Notes: generated by a model from the letters alone, not told the origin. DNA of 64,000 bases from Earliella scabrosa (GCA_022605405.1 JABYQQ010000001.1:4960001-5024000), one strand, 5' to 3'. Shown: positions 44,251 through 56,555, counted from the stretch's first letter. Numbers and translations: made by a program.

Positions 44251-45244
44251 TCCGCATACGTCCCTCTTTGAACCTGACGTTATCTCGTTAGCTCGCGCGA
44301 AATGGACACACAACGGCTAGCCAGAAATGAACCAGTGCGCACCTCGTTGCGACAGCCCTTTCGGACAGATCGAGCTCCCGGGCCAGAGCCATAGAACGTG
44401 CATTCGGAAGGAATGGATTTTCTTTGAAGGCTTTTTCAAGGCGTGCCTGCTGGCCCTCATTGAGAAGTATCCTAGCGCGCGGAGGTTGTTGGATTCCAAC
44501 GCGATCCTTGCGCCTCTTAGCATAGAACCTGCATGCGCGAACTCAGCACTGGCAGGCGGGTGGATCGACTTGAAGCAACGGGGGTGCGTACCATGTCTCG
44601 ATGCTGGTCTCTGACACCCCGCCGAGCTGCTCACTGAGGCCGCGAATCTGCTCGTAATCCGGGGACGCAGTCTCCCGCGTGTAGAAGTCGCACAGGATGA
44701 CCTTCTGCCAGTCGTCGAACTTGAAATTCGAGGGTGAACGCCGTCGCTTGTCCGAATCGAAGATGCTCAAATCGCCAAGTTCAACCGGCATTGAATACTC
44801 ATTGCGATCTGACGAAGTCCCCGGCGAGCCCTCAGACGCAGCTGGATGATCGCTGCTAGTCCCGGAACCAGGCTGCCGCCCGATTGGAGGGGAGAAGGAC
44901 GTTGGGATGGGATTGCCTCCGTTCCGGTTCGCGAGGGACGACGAGGAGGTTCCTGAGTCCTTAAAGCCATGGGATGCGGCGCCAACCTGCTTTCCATTGG
45001 CACCGGCGGGCCAAGCACTGGGAGGAGAGAAGTTCGTAGCGCGCGGGTTTCCTCCGCTCCAGTTAGCGAGGGACGAGTACTGCGTGAGCTGTTCCTCAGT
45101 CGGGGCCGGATGGTGAACGAGAGGTGGTCCCTGGTCCGGAATGTGCACCGGTATGGCCTGATGAATGCCAGCCTGCTGACCCGCGGACGACCTTTGCGTG
45201 GGGTACGGTGCGTCCGTGTTCGAGTTGGAGTTGTAAGCAGACAT
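44234..45244 (-). CDS. protein with two tandem, degenerate homeodomains
   Basis: Exons 45244-44592, 44528-44343 and 44273-44234, with introns of 63 and 69 nt, both phase 2, give 292 aa. The N-terminus (1-165) is disordered and holds an imperfect repeat of type SSLANxxGGNPxxTxFSPP at 57-74 and 102-119. Homeodomain 1 (about 169-228) has Phe176, Gln180, Leu184 and the helix-3 core TSIETWFYAKRRK with Trp218. Homeodomain 2 (about 233-290) has LEKAF, ELDLSERAVAT and FKEGRMRK. The normally invariant Asn51 is Ala221 in the first and Glu283 in the second, and Trp48 of the second is Arg280. The fold looks preserved, but standard adenine contact by Asn51 is not possible, so DNA binding is doubtful or altered. 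Two relics of its 3' end lie at 24.4 and 26.7 kb. Role unknown; a mating-type role is not supported by the neighbours. Confidence 0.7.
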
Positions 45245-46639
45245 GATAGGAGAGCAGCCTGCTCGCCCTCATCTTCTCCTCGCGGGTTATATGCACATAG
45301 AGACATAAGGCGACGACGACATAGCGGGGAGTGTGTGGCCAATGCGCTGCCGTCAATGCGAGACGGCTGGGCGACAATACCACCCTCTGTTCCTGGTGAA
45401 GGCCATTGAGGTTTTGAGGGCTGATAATCATCCAGTGGCTCGGAAGGGAGCCAACGTAGATCCAAAGCAAAAGCCCAGTGTCACGGTGGCCGAGTGACTC
45501 GAGTTTCTGAGTGGCGCGCGGCATGAGCGTACCAATGCCTACGTGTAGAATGTCAGCCATGCCAAACGATGACACTTATACTACCAGACCCAAATACCCT
45601 GAAGCATCACAAGAGCCGCGACCCAACTTGAGCGTGTGCGAATTCACGATAGTAGCCTCGATGATGAAGCGGCCGCCGTGCTGTCAACTTGCGGTACTAC
45701 AGGGTACGCATCATACGCAGTGCAGTCGGAGCTGGGTCCAGAGGCCTCTATAGCTTTATCTAAGGGTTCGCAAAGATCAGGACCGTCCGTTGTCGAGTTT
45801 GAGCTACGAACGAGTACTTGTGTCGCCGAGCGTGAAGTCGAAGGAGCAAACTAGACAAGCGCCCAGAACGTGCAATGCACCAAGTGGCAAGAATACATGC
45901 CACTACTTATAGTACTGCATCTCGACGTCTGGAAGCGCATTCGAGCGAAATGCGTTACTACGGTACGGGTGCAGCGAGTAGCTGAACCACACGCACGCAA
46001 AGAGTACTTAGTACTTAAATACTACGTTATACTGTACGTCGTGCTACATCATCAACATCATTAGCATGTACCACAGCAGTGTCCGTCTCTACGCTACATA
46101 TCTGCACAAATGGAGATATCCACGGGCTAGAGATGAACTGAACTAGGGACCGTGGGGGAGGGGGTTGTCCAGGCCAGGACGTGAGGAAGGATGGAAGATG
46201 TGCAACCGGTGCGCATGGCCTCGTCGGGTGCACATATGCATATGGTGCATGCATGGACCGGCGAACCGCAGAACGTACTGTACGCATCCGAACGTCCGAG
46301 CGTCCACCAACCCGGAAGCCGAAAAAGCGAATCAGCGGTGCGGGCACGTCGGAGAAGCCCCAAGTCCCCAACGGCCATCCATGGAAAAACAGTGAAAAGC
46401 CGCACGAAGAGACACGCCAGAACATAAAGATAACAGCGAGCAAATAAGCAAGCAAAAAATATTAGTATGTCTACAGCACAACACGGCGGCGGCAGAGTGT
46501 CAAATAACGGCGATGCAACAACAACACCAACAACAACAACAGCGCGGTCACGGTCAAAAAAAAGTTCGTCACAATGTGTGGTGGTCCCTGTCATAAGTAT
46601 ATATCCTATCGTATCCTGTCGTTATGTTATCGCTTCATC
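45245..46639. other. intergenic, no gene seen
   Basis: About 1.4 kb, becoming AT-richer around 45990-46080. It should hold the homeodomain gene promoter on the left and the 3' flank of the membrane protein gene on the right. Short overlapping frames on both strands at 46027-46590 look like chance. Confidence 0.45.
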
Positions 46640-48953
46640 TCATGACACTGTCCGCGCGGGGCTCGGAGCAGGCTCCCCGTCCGGGCCTGCGGGGCGCACA
46701 GGCGGCACAGGCAACGTCCGAGCAGAGTGTGGCGTCTTCGGCGTGGGTTGGGGTAACGGAGGCAGCAGTCGAGTTTGGCCTTGAACTTGGCCCTGACCTT
46801 GACTTTGACTTCGGCTTTGAGGTGGGGATCGCGGAGGGGACTGCGCAGATTGAGGTTGCGCAGATGGAGGTTGCGCAGATTGAGGTTGCGCTGATTGAGG
46901 TTGCGCTGATTTGAGTTGCGCAGATTGAGGTTGAAGATGCGCGGCCTCCGAGTCGACCGCACGAGACGGATGCGGAAGGAGCGGCAACGGCGGAACCGGG
47001 GGCATAGGGAACTTCGACGACCACGAAGGAGGAGAAACCAAGTCAGGATCCTGCCGGAGCTCGCGCGGGTACGCGCCCGAGACCGTCGAGGACGTGTTGG
47101 CGCGGCGCGGGCTCGGCAGCCAGGAAAAGCGCGAGGCCATGGACATCGAGTATGCTGATGAGGGCGGCGGCTGCGGGGGTGCATAGATGAGCCGTGTGTC
47201 AAATGAAAAATGAAGGTGAAATTGGAGCGGGGAGGTGGGAGGGATCAGCGCTAGGTGTACGCGTGCGGGATCGGCTCATGGAACGGATCGCGACGAATGA
47301 AAATTCGAGCAGACAAGGATGCGAGAGCAGGGAAGCAGGGCAGGAACTTGGAAGGGAACGTGGCATAGAAGACAAAAGGCAGCACTCACCTGCAGCAACG
47401 TCGACGGCGTCTTCGGGCTCCCAGGCGCCGTCGTCGCCGTCTCGTGAATCGAGAAATCCTCTCCATTGCGTGAGATGAGTATCACCTCGCTCGACCGCGC
47501 CCTCGACGGCTCGGTCGTCTGCGACAGGGGCCGGTCCACCACTACCCACGACCCGTCGCTACCGGACGTCGGGCGGGCTGCCTCGGGTACGTCGGCCGCG
47601 GTCTCCCGCTCAAAGACAGGCGTGAGCGCGCCCTGCGGCCGGCGAAAGTCCGCGATGGTGTTGAAGGCCTGCGGGTTCTGCGCGATCGGGGACGAGCCCG
47701 ACCCGTCGATGCGGAAGTCCGGGCCCGGCGTCCGGGGCGCGACGCTCTTCGCCTTGTAGCTCGCGCTCTTCTTCAGGCCGCCGCCTTTGAGGCCGACGAT
47801 GCGCTCCACGAACGTCGGCACGCGGACCTCCGGGAGCTCGATGCGCGGGAGGAGAGACGACCCTGAGGAGGAGCTCGACCATTCCCGGGAATGCGATGAC
47901 GGCCGTAGTACGCCAAGGTTGTGCGCCTCCTGCATGGGCGGTGATGGGTTCGACGTGGGCAGTGTCAGTGCACGCTGCGACTCGGTGGGGTTGTTGAAGG
48001 GGTCGTGCAGTGACGATCTGCCGCGACCCTGCAGGAGCTGGGCGCCGTCCTCTCCCTCCATGTCCCAGTTGGCGCCCTTGCTCCGTCCCTCGACGCGATG
48101 CGAAGAGAGCATGAGTTTGAGTCTGTTGAGCCACATCCGCGGGTAGGCCATGATCCCTTCGTCGCTGGTGGAGTATGCCGGGGACGACCACACGGCGCTG
48201 TACTTTGCTTTGCGACGACGAAAGTACCACCAGGCTCCCAGGATCGAGAATAGCGCGACGCCGAGCGCGACGGCGATGGGAACGGCGACTTGCGCAGCTT
48301 GCGACAAGCCGCCGCTGGGAGCTGCATGCGTCATAGTAAGTTAGGCGTCCCGGGGCCGGAGCGATGATGCTTACTGGGCTGCTCGGCAGCACCTTTGACG
48401 TCGAAGAACTGGGCGGATGTGAGGCGCTGGTAAGCCCACTCTGGGATCATTGCCGTGTCGAACTGGACTTGAGGGGGCGGGTGGAAGTCCTGGGGCGTTG
48501 AATCGCACGTTCGCGACTGTGCCCACTCTGACCACGAGATGACGTCGTCGCCTGAGCAGAGATTGCAGGCTGCGCATATGTTGTACACCACGGTGTTGCT
48601 GGTAGAGATGAGTATGTGCGTCAGAAGTGACACAAGAGACGCACCAGGTGCAGTTCCGTGCCGGTGAATCGTCTAAGAAGAGCGCTCTCAGCATGGATCG
48701 GATTGCAAGTACGGTGGACGTACCATCCACGCATGCGGCGAGCAATTGCTTCTGGACGGTGCAAGGGGATTGTCCGTTCTTGTTGTTGAACTGAGAGACG
48801 CATGGTGAGTGCTCGGGCGAGGGGAAGAGATGATGTGAAGATGCTACGCGAGGGGAAAAGGCGAAACCGCGTATGAGAAGATCGACGCGAGCGAAGCGTA
48901 CCGCATAGACAGAGATAGACGAACGTCGCCGTCGACGACCCAACGGAACACAT
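46640..48953 (-). CDS. single-pass membrane protein with Cys-rich ectodomain and Ser/Pro-rich cytosolic tail
   Basis: Exons 48953-48902, 48843-48724, 48672-48645, 48598-48375, 48321-47390 and 47170-46640 give 628 aa with all phases consistent. A short hydrophobic leader (about 5-18) is followed by a Cys-rich ectodomain of about 120 residues: CVSQFNNKNGQSPC, NCTCNTVVYNICAACNLC and SWSEWAQSRTC. Then comes one membrane helix (about 151-175, VAVPIAVALGVALFSILG) with a stop-transfer YFRRRK, and a long cytosolic tail rich in Ser, Pro and basic residues. I recall this layout as a large uncharacterised family in Agaricomycetes; a sensor or anchoring role is only a guess. The last exon encodes a QPQSA-type pentapeptide repeat. 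The last intron is 219 nt, longer than the others, and could hide a further exon. Exon 3 is only 28 nt. Confidence 0.75.
46843..46932. repeat. 15-bp coding minisatellite, six units
   Basis: Six units of the type GCGCAGATTGAGGTT run head to tail with one or two changes each. Unit length is a multiple of three and the tract lies in the last exon of the membrane protein gene. On the minus strand it encodes repeats of QPQSA type (variants QLKSA, QPPSA). Copy number should vary between strains by slippage without breaking the frame. Confidence 0.93.
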
Positions 48954-51170
48954 ACGAGGTGCGATCGCCAGGCACCTCCCTCGTCACCTCCTCGCGACCC
49001 TCGTCATACCCCGAGCTCTATTCCCATCCACCAGCAGACCGTCGTCCATCCCAGACGCAACACGGCGCACGCGAGGGCACCGGCTGGTGGGCATCTTCAC
49101 CTGAGAACGTGCCAGACGACGCTCACCTGTCCCAGATTGAGCCGCGTGCATTCATCCTATGGAATCGAGGACGCCGGGTAGCCGGGGTGCAGGTTAGAGG
49201 TATTCGCACGGAGAAGGCGAAGAGAGGAAGCGCACGGAGGATTGGGCAGCAACGAGGCCGGCGAGAACGAGCTCAATGGGGAGGAGAGCAAGAGGGTACA
49301 TGGCGCATGCTCACGGTGCCGGCAGCAGAAGAGGCGAGAGCTCGAGCTCGAGTGGGGAGAGGAGAGGGAGGAGGGAGACCGGGCGAGAAAGACGGACCGT
49401 AGCCAGGGCGAGTCTCGAGAACAAAGTTCAGAGCGAGGACGGCCTCTCACGGCCCTGACGGCGGCGGTGGCAGCCGGGCAGCGCGTTCGCTCGTCCGCGC
49501 CCTTCCTTTCGCGGGCATGACCAGCGTGCCCAGCTCTCGGACTCGGGCAGCACTCAGCCCGCATTGGTCAAGGTCCTTGACTGCCCCACCAATCACCAGC
49601 CGTGGCAGATAGGCGCCACCATCCCGTCCTCGTCGCCTATCCGCTACGCCCTCGCGCACGCACATCTTCAGCACAGCTTGCGGGTCCCTGAATCCCCTCG
49701 TTGCAGTGTCGACCCCGGTCGCACTCTCATAAGTATGTCCGCCTTGCTTTTGTGCCTCTTCGCGCGTAGATAAGCTTACACACCTCTTGCCTGAAGATGC
49801 GTACGCGACGGAGTCGGCGGCCCATTCGACTCGCGAGAGATCAAACCTAGCAGCTTCGGATTCCAAGAGCCGTTCTCTTCGGCGCGCCGAGTGCGTTTGC
49901 ATGCGAGTTCGTCATCGGTTGGCGGGAGCTGTCCTAAAGGAATGGAGGATGTGCGGAAGATGTGATGGTTGGCAAGTGGGAGGACAGCAACGAGTACAGC
50001 ATCTTCCAGCTGGCAGGTAAGGTGGCGTGTGTGTTGGGCGTCCGCGCGACTGATAGGCTTCCCCGATCACCTGGGATCTCCGACCACGCCGAGGTGCGTT
50101 GTTCCAACTCAACACCATCTTACGCACTCGCTCACCTTCCTCGTAAACTTCAGATCTGTATCATTGAATTGTCTGTCTATCTGCTGAATGTCAGTGCCTG
50201 AAAGTACGTACTCTGAGCGACTCTTGACACATACCACTAGCTGCAGACCACATATGACGATCCTTTCCCAGGACGCAACAGCGTCAATATTCAAGGCGTT
50301 TTACGCATGGCCTCGCCTAGGAGAGACCCGACTCCCGTCAGCAATCTCTCGCCCGAATATGTTCCCCATATGTCATGGAGTTCGGTTTGCCCAGTGCATC
50401 AAAAGTCAGACATAGGTATCAGTACATGCACAACTCCGAGTTCCCCATTGCAGTGCTCGAGGTTTTTCGTATGCATGGTCCCTGCAAAGGAGTGATTATA
50501 CTGTTGTGTCGGTTCGCTGGTACCTAGCCAAGTTGCCGAACCACGACTGGACCCACTCTGGACCCGTCAACTTCGTTTCGTATTCACGGCATTCAGGTCA
50601 TCAGTGCCGATTCGATTCGCGTGTCGCGTGCAGATCGCGCTTTGTCTCTCGCTCCCGCTCGCAACCGTAGCGTAGTGCGCCTCACCGTAACCTCATGGCC
50701 TCGGCCGGACCACAATCTGCATCGCTAGGATCTCCGGTATATCCGTGGACATACTTTCCGGCCACAGTGACACTGCATCGCGGACCCTCCTCTACCCTCC
50801 TCTACCTAAGTAACTGTAAGCAGAGAAGATGTGGTCCAGCTGGTGGTCATCGCACGCAGAACCACTTGGTATCGGTTTGCAGCTTTGTGGCCCCGGCCAA
50901 TTCTCACAACCCCACTGCCAGCGCCCATCTTGCTTTGTCCGGCTCTGTCCGTCCAAAGGCCGGCTCGACCAAATGGTCGTCGTCCACCACCACCGCGAAA
51001 GCGCACAAGGCGTGGTAGAACACCTATATCTGCGCCCCACATACAGCGGGAATGGTGCCCTCAGCACGGCAGCCACTCCCTCCCTTGTCCATATACCTCC
51101 GTTAGCCTCCGATTCACTCCGTTAGTGCATCCTTAGACGACCGCGGGACGACAGGCCTTCCGATCTCGAT
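48954..51170. other. intergenic or undetected genes
   Basis: No gene is firmly supported. A minus-strand frame at 49447-49902 reads AYLPRLVIGGAVKDLDQ and looks slightly protein-like, but it has no splice partners I could place. About 49240-49410 is purine-rich on the plus strand, producing Arg/Glu-rich chance frames. Confidence 0.4.
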
Positions 51171-51739
51171 ATGCAGAGTTACAGCCACCCCGACCTCTTC
51201 TTCTGCCCGCTCTACAACCCCCCGGGGATCTCCGATCCGAAGACGACGTTGTGCGGCTCGGACGGGATCGACACGGAGAGTCAAGAGTACGAGCTCTGGA
51301 GCTCGTCCGACGCAGGCTCGTCGTACTCATGCGCGTCGCCCTCGGTGAGCTGCTATGCATATACTAAGGTGAACCCGAGACGCTAACCAGTGACCGCCCT
51401 CGCTGTAGGTTTCGACGACCTCGTCTAGAAGCAGCTCGCTGTCACCCTCGTCCTCTGCGGACTCGCACGCGGACCGGAGGCTGCTGTGCAAGTACAAGCG
51501 GATGAGCGCGAAGGCGGGCAAGTCCCTCCTCGAGTTCGCGACGGAAGTCGAGGGCCGGCGGATCGTGCACGAAAAGCGGAAGCAGGTGGGTACTCTTTCG
51601 CCGCGCGCCCGCGCGTTGGTCATGAATACAAATACTTGCTCGAATGTCGTGCTCACGCCCGCCCGTTCGCCCTGTCCAGCTGAAGGTCTCGCAATCGTGT
51701 CGGAACTCACCTGAGCGAGCGCAGCCCGCGCGGGGCTGA
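51171..51739 (+). CDS. small hypothetical Ser-rich protein, 3 exons
   Basis: Exons 51171-51344, 51409-51585 and 51680-51739 are all phase 0, with introns of 64 and 94 nt, giving 136 aa. The N-terminus MQSYSHPDLFFCPLYNPPG is followed by an acidic stretch and a poly-Ser region across the first junction (SSRSSSLSPSSSADS). A basic, probably helical segment then reads LLCKYKRMSAKAGKSLLEFATE (split about residues 83-104) and VEGRRIVHEKRKQ. There is no signal peptide or membrane helix. Consistent splice sites and the abrupt change to low coding quality outside support a real gene. I do not recognise the family. Confidence 0.55.
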
Positions 51740-53054
51740 GGGACGTGCGCCACCGCTGCCCTGGGGCTGACCTATCGCACCGCTGCTCCCCCACACCTCC
51801 CTCCGCCTCCATCTCCCTCTCCCCGCGTCCAGAGTGGCCACTCTTCTCGGGAGAAGAACCGACGCCGCTAGACCAAGCCCATCGACCGAGATCGACTGTG
51901 CACTGTGCCCGATCGACAGCTGAGCACAGTTTGATCGCGCGCGCGGCGCTCCGACTGACCAACGCTCCCCGCCAGCTGAGATGGCTCGCAAATGGACCGG
52001 AACAGACGTACATACGCCACCTCCGCGCAACCCCTGCATACCCCGCACGTCCTTCTTCCCCTGAGCGCCGTTATTCGAATTCCAGGTTTCCGTGAAGTTT
52101 CCGCACCCCGCTGTCGTCGTCGTCGTACCCGTCTTGTTGTGTACTAGCTGGTCGCTATACCCCCTTCATCACTGTATCCGTAGCGCATTAGACTGTCGTG
52201 TTGAATTCCAGAGCGTGCTTCTTGCTCTTGTGATCCCTGTGAGGAGGCGGCGAGCAGCCTGGATGATGTCTGGAACGTGAGAGCGGGATGGATCTGCGGG
52301 ACCGAGGAGGGAAAGAGGGCGGCCAATGGGAGGTGCCTGGTTGCGCTTGGGTCGTCCCTTATCATGGTTGCTTGGTGGTTCCCCGAACCATCGCGCGATC
52401 GATAGCGAGTGGAGAACATACTGATCTGGTAGTCGCAACAGTGGGCATGGAGCTGGCTGACGATGAGCAGTGAGCACGAGAACTTGAGCTGCATCTTGGG
52501 CTGTGCTTGGAGGACGCGAAGGTTCGCTGCTGAGCGTTCTGTAGAGCTTGTGTCGTCACTGTCCTGTTCCTCCCGATGGTGTGTCGGTGGTATCCGAAAA
52601 TCCCATTCATCGGACACAGTCCGACTCCAAGGAGCGCGTCTAAGTCTAAATGAATGCTTCTCAGTGAACGGGGACATACGAAGCCCTCCCGCGTCGCACC
52701 GATGCAAGTCACCGACGTCGCGCGCGTCCTCAGCATGCGACATTGAGCACAGCGTTTGGCAGAGGCCGTCGAGGAGTCCCGTTCGGAATGCCCTGCGGAG
52801 ATACGCTCTGCGCTGGAGACCGTAATCGCGATAACGTGGACGAGAGAGCTTGGCGTTTAGAGCGTTTACCCCGCATTACCCCGCATTAGGCCTCTCTGCG
52901 GGGTTCGCCATAAAGCTCTCCTGAACGCACCGTCTCGCACACCTTCTCCCCCTCCTCCTCTCGCCTTTCGATCCTCTCTACCTGTCGTCTCTCTACCACC
53001 CTACCCGAAACCTCACCCATCTACACCTTCTCAGACGACGACGCGCCACGTTCG
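51740..53054. other. intergenic, promoter of the carnitine acetyltransferase gene
   Basis: No gene is supported. A 199-aa minus frame at 52144-52743 lacks recognisable motifs and partner exons. The last 80 bp before the next start is a CT-rich tract (about 52940-53030), a usual core-promoter and leader feature of basidiomycete genes. Confidence 0.45.
52866..52888. repeat. 10-bp direct repeat TTACCCCGCA
   Basis: TTACCCCGCA occurs twice without a gap, followed by TTA, about 170-190 bp upstream of the carnitine acetyltransferase start. The sense-strand core CCCCGC resembles STRE/zinc-finger type sites (CCCCT, CCCCRC). The spacing of exactly one helical turn would suit paired binding. This is inference from position and sequence only. 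Confidence 0.45.
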
Positions 53055-56000
53055 ATGGGATCAGCATCCAACCCCGTAACGCGCTTCGAAGCCAACCCAC
53101 CGGAGTCGCGGACGTTCGCCCGCCAGGGCGAGCTGCCGTCGCTGCCGATTCCCCCGCTCGAGGAGACATGCCGGCGGTACCTAAGGGCCCTTGAGGGCCT
53201 GCAGGAGCCGCGCGAACACGCGGAGACGAAGCGTGCGGTGGAGGAGTTCCTGCACAACGACGGCCCGCGCATACAGGAGAAGCTGAGGGAGTACGCGAAG
53301 GACAAGGCGAGGTGCGTGCTCTCCACTCTCTCGTCTCCGCACTGCTCCCGCACACGCTCACGACCCGGTGCTTCTTGTTCTTCTGCGGGGATTAGCTACA
53401 TTGAAGAGTTCTGGTGCGTCGATCTCATTCAGTCGTCTGTTCGTTCCCCCCGATCGCGAGTCTGACATGTGTCTCGCCCTTCGCACGCAGGTACGAGTCG
53501 TACCTCTCGCACTCGGACCCGGTCGTGCTCGCGCTGAACCCGTTCTTCGTCCTCGAGTGAGTGCTCTCATGCCTCCCCTCGGGAACCCATTTCCGAAACC
53601 CGATTCTCATCTCCCTTCTCCCCGCATTGGAATGCAGAAACGACCCCACGCCCGATCGCGGACAGCAGCTCCCCCGGGCCGCGTCGCTCATCGTCTCGTC
53701 GCTGGGCTTCATCCATGACCTCCGCGCGGGCATGCTCGAGCCCGACCACATGCGCGGCATTCCGCTCGACATGGACCAGTACACGCGCCTCTTCGGCACC
53801 GCACGCATACCCACCGAGGTGCGTCGCGTCTGCCTCCTCTGCCTTCCATATGCACCTGTCTCATGTACATACTTTACGCATACAGCGGGGGTGCAAGATG
53901 GAGGTGCACTCGGAATCGCGGCACATCGTCGTGCTCAGGCGCGGACAGTTCTGTGCGTGGTGCTTCTCGAGGATGACGACATCCATTGCCAAGCGCAGCT
54001 GCTGACGATGACATCGATCGCCCAGACTGGTTTGATGTGCTGGATGCCGAGAATCGGCCGGTGTTGACCGAGCGCGAGATCCTCCGGAACCTGCAGGCCA
54101 TCGTCTCGGACGCGGACCAGATGCCCATCCACGAGGTGTGTGAACCTTCTCGTGTGTCCTCCGCGCTCCGCTTCTCATGCTAATGGGGTATCACATGCGC
54201 CGCTACGTTGGATGCGGTTAGGTCGCGCGCAACGCCATTGGAGTGCTCTCGACGGAGAACCGCAAGATCTGGTCGAGCCTCAGGAAGGCACTCATCAGCA
54301 ACAAGAACAACGAGCAGTGTCTGGACGTCGTCGACAACGCGCTCTTTGTCGTCTGTCTTGACGATGCTTCGCCTGACAACCTTGCGGAGCTGTGCGACAA
54401 CTTTTTGTGCGGCACGTACGACCTCAAGGGTGGCGTTCAGGTTGGCACTTGTACCAACCGATGGTACGACAAGGTATGAAGAGGTTGTACACTTCTACGC
54501 CTCGGATGGCTAACGGCTGTGACCCTCCATAGCTGCAAATCATCGTGACCGCAGATGGCGCGGCAGGCATCAACTTTGAGCACACCGGCGTCGACGGCCA
54601 CACGGTCTTGAGGTGTGTCTTGTCTTCTCCCTCTAGCCCCTCCTACATGACGCTGACACCACTCAGGTTCGCGGCAGACATCTTCACCGAGGGTCTTATG
54701 CTTCTCGCACGCTCCATCAACCCGTCCGCGCCCACCCTCTTCCACGCCCCTCTCTCCCCATACGCCAAGTCCTACAAACCCCCACGCGGACACGCCGCGC
54801 CCTCGCCCTCGCCCACGTACGCGATCGACACCGCGCCAAAGAAGCTCGAGTGGACGCTCTACCCCGAGCTGCGCGCCGGCATCCGCTTCGCGGAGACGCG
54901 GCTGAGCGACCTGATCTGCCAGAACGACTGCCAGGCGCTCGAGTTCAAGACGTACGGGAAGAACTTCATCACCTCGCATGGCTTCTCGCCCGACGCGTTC
55001 GTGCAGATGGCGTTCCAGGCGGCGTACTACGGCCTGTACGGCCGCATCGAGTGCACGTACGAGCCCGCGATGACGAAGGCGTTCCTCCACGGCCGCACGG
55101 AGGCGATCCGCACCGTCCAGCCGCACTCGGTCGAGTTTGTCAAGACGTTCTTCTCGGAGGCGTCGATCCACCAGAAGGTCGCTGCGCTCAGGAAGGCGTG
55201 CCAGGGACATGTCAGTCTCACCAAGGAGTGCAGTAAGGGTCTCGGGCAGGACCGGTGAGTGTCCCACTGCTCGCAGTCGGGTAACGCGACTGATCGTAGC
55301 GCATTTACATATAGTCACCTCTATGCGCTCTACTGCCTCCTGCAGCGCGAACGCGAGGCGATCGGAAAGGGAGAGGCGAGCCTCGACGACGACGAGCGCC
55401 CGACGTCGCCGACGAGCACGACGTCGAGCGGGAGCAGCGCGCGCGAGAAGCCGCCGTTGCCCGCGATCTTCACTGACCACGGCTGGCACCTCCTCAACCG
55501 GTCCATCCTCTCGACGTCCAACTGCGGGAACCCCGCGCTGAGGCTGTTCGGGTTCGGGCCCGTCGCGGCGGACGGGTTCGGGATCGGGTACATCATCAAG
55601 GACGAGGGCATCTCTGTGTACGTCTCGCTCGCCGACCGCTGTGTTTCCGGATGTGCGCTAACCGTTTCACGGGTGCTTTTTCGTTGTACAGGTGCGCATC
55701 GTCGAAGCACTTGCAAACGCGCCGCTTCCTCGATACGCTGCAGGGGTACCTGCTCGACATTCAGCGGATCCTCATCCAGCTGCACCTCGCTGCAAACCAG
55801 CGGCCGGAGCCGTTCGTCGACCACGCGGGCGTCCTGCGCGACTCGAAGACGGGCCGGCCGATCAACGGCGGGAACGGGCCCGTGCCCGTGAGCGCGTACG
55901 ACGACGAGGATCTGATGCGTACGTCCTTTCTGCTTAGTTTTGTGAGCAGTGCTTGGGCTTGGGCTGACAGAGTTCTGTGGTGGATGCAGCTGGTTACTCG

Positions 56001-56096
56001 TTCTTTGATAGCGGCGACGTCGAGCTGCTCGGCAGGAGGAAGGCTCGGCCGTCGTACTACAAGACGGGCAAGATCATCCCTCTCGCGGAGTACTGA
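53055..56096 (+). CDS. carnitine O-acetyltransferase, YAT2-like
   Basis: It transfers acetyl groups between CoA and carnitine, feeding acetyl units from cytosol to mitochondria during growth on C2 compounds or fatty acids. It has 12 exons: 53055-53311, 53396-53413, 53491-53556, 53638-53818, 53886-53952, 54026-54135, 54222-54473, 54533-54612, 54667-55254, 55315-55617, 55692-55918, 55990-56096, giving 751 aa with all phases agreeing. The choline/carnitine acyltransferase fold is clear. LPSLPIPPLEETCRRYL marks the N-terminus. The catalytic His334 lies in NFEHTGVDGHTV. QALEFKTYGKNFI and AFQAAYYGLYGRIECTYE are typical core blocks. STSNCGNP (606-613) is the carnitine/CoA-binding STS motif, followed by GFGPVAADGFGIGYII. 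There is no mitochondrial leader and no C-terminal peroxisomal SKL (the end is LAEY), so a cytosolic YAT-type enzyme is most likely. Exon 2 is 18 nt. Confidence 0.94.
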
Positions 56097-56555
56097 GGCT
56101 GTGGGGGCTCCATCTGGAAGGCTCGGAGATCTGTTTTATGCTGGCGAGTGGTTGGTTCACAACACGCCGGTCGGGGCTCGCCGGAGGTCTATTCTTGGGG
56201 ACGGTCGTTGACGAGGATATCTACTTATTCCGATGTGATCTTTGTAGGTCTAGCTGTATGTTTATCGTGTATGTTGTAGCACACTATCTGCCTCTTTGTT
56301 CTTTACCAGAATGCATGGTCATGATAAACCCACCCGTCCGAGTGATATGTGTACAGTGTTGACCATGGGCACCCCTTTTCTCGGCCTTCAACTCGTTAGT
56401 GAGTGAAAGCGCTCGACCTGTTTGAGCTGGTCATTGAGATTGTTCGTATCATGGCCTCCAGTGCGACTGCACTGGATTGTTGCTCCGAACCTGGTCGTAC
56501 TACACCGCGACGTGACGTCCATCGAGGTCGTGCTGGTATCGCTCAATCGGTACCC
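56097..56555. other. gap between convergent genes
   Basis: This holds the 3' flanks of the carnitine acetyltransferase (plus) and the TAP-like hydrolase (minus). No gene is seen. Confidence 0.6.

Noticed and set aside
44234..45244. Homeodomain mating-type (A) locus
   Set aside because: No second divergent HD1/HD2 partner, no mitochondrial intermediate peptidase and no beta-flanking gene in the window, and both homeodomains lack Asn51.
54437..55489. 350-aa antisense frame over the carnitine acetyltransferase
   Set aside because: Its Arg/Leu/Val-rich content mirrors the GC-rich third positions of the sense gene, whose catalytic motifs are certain.
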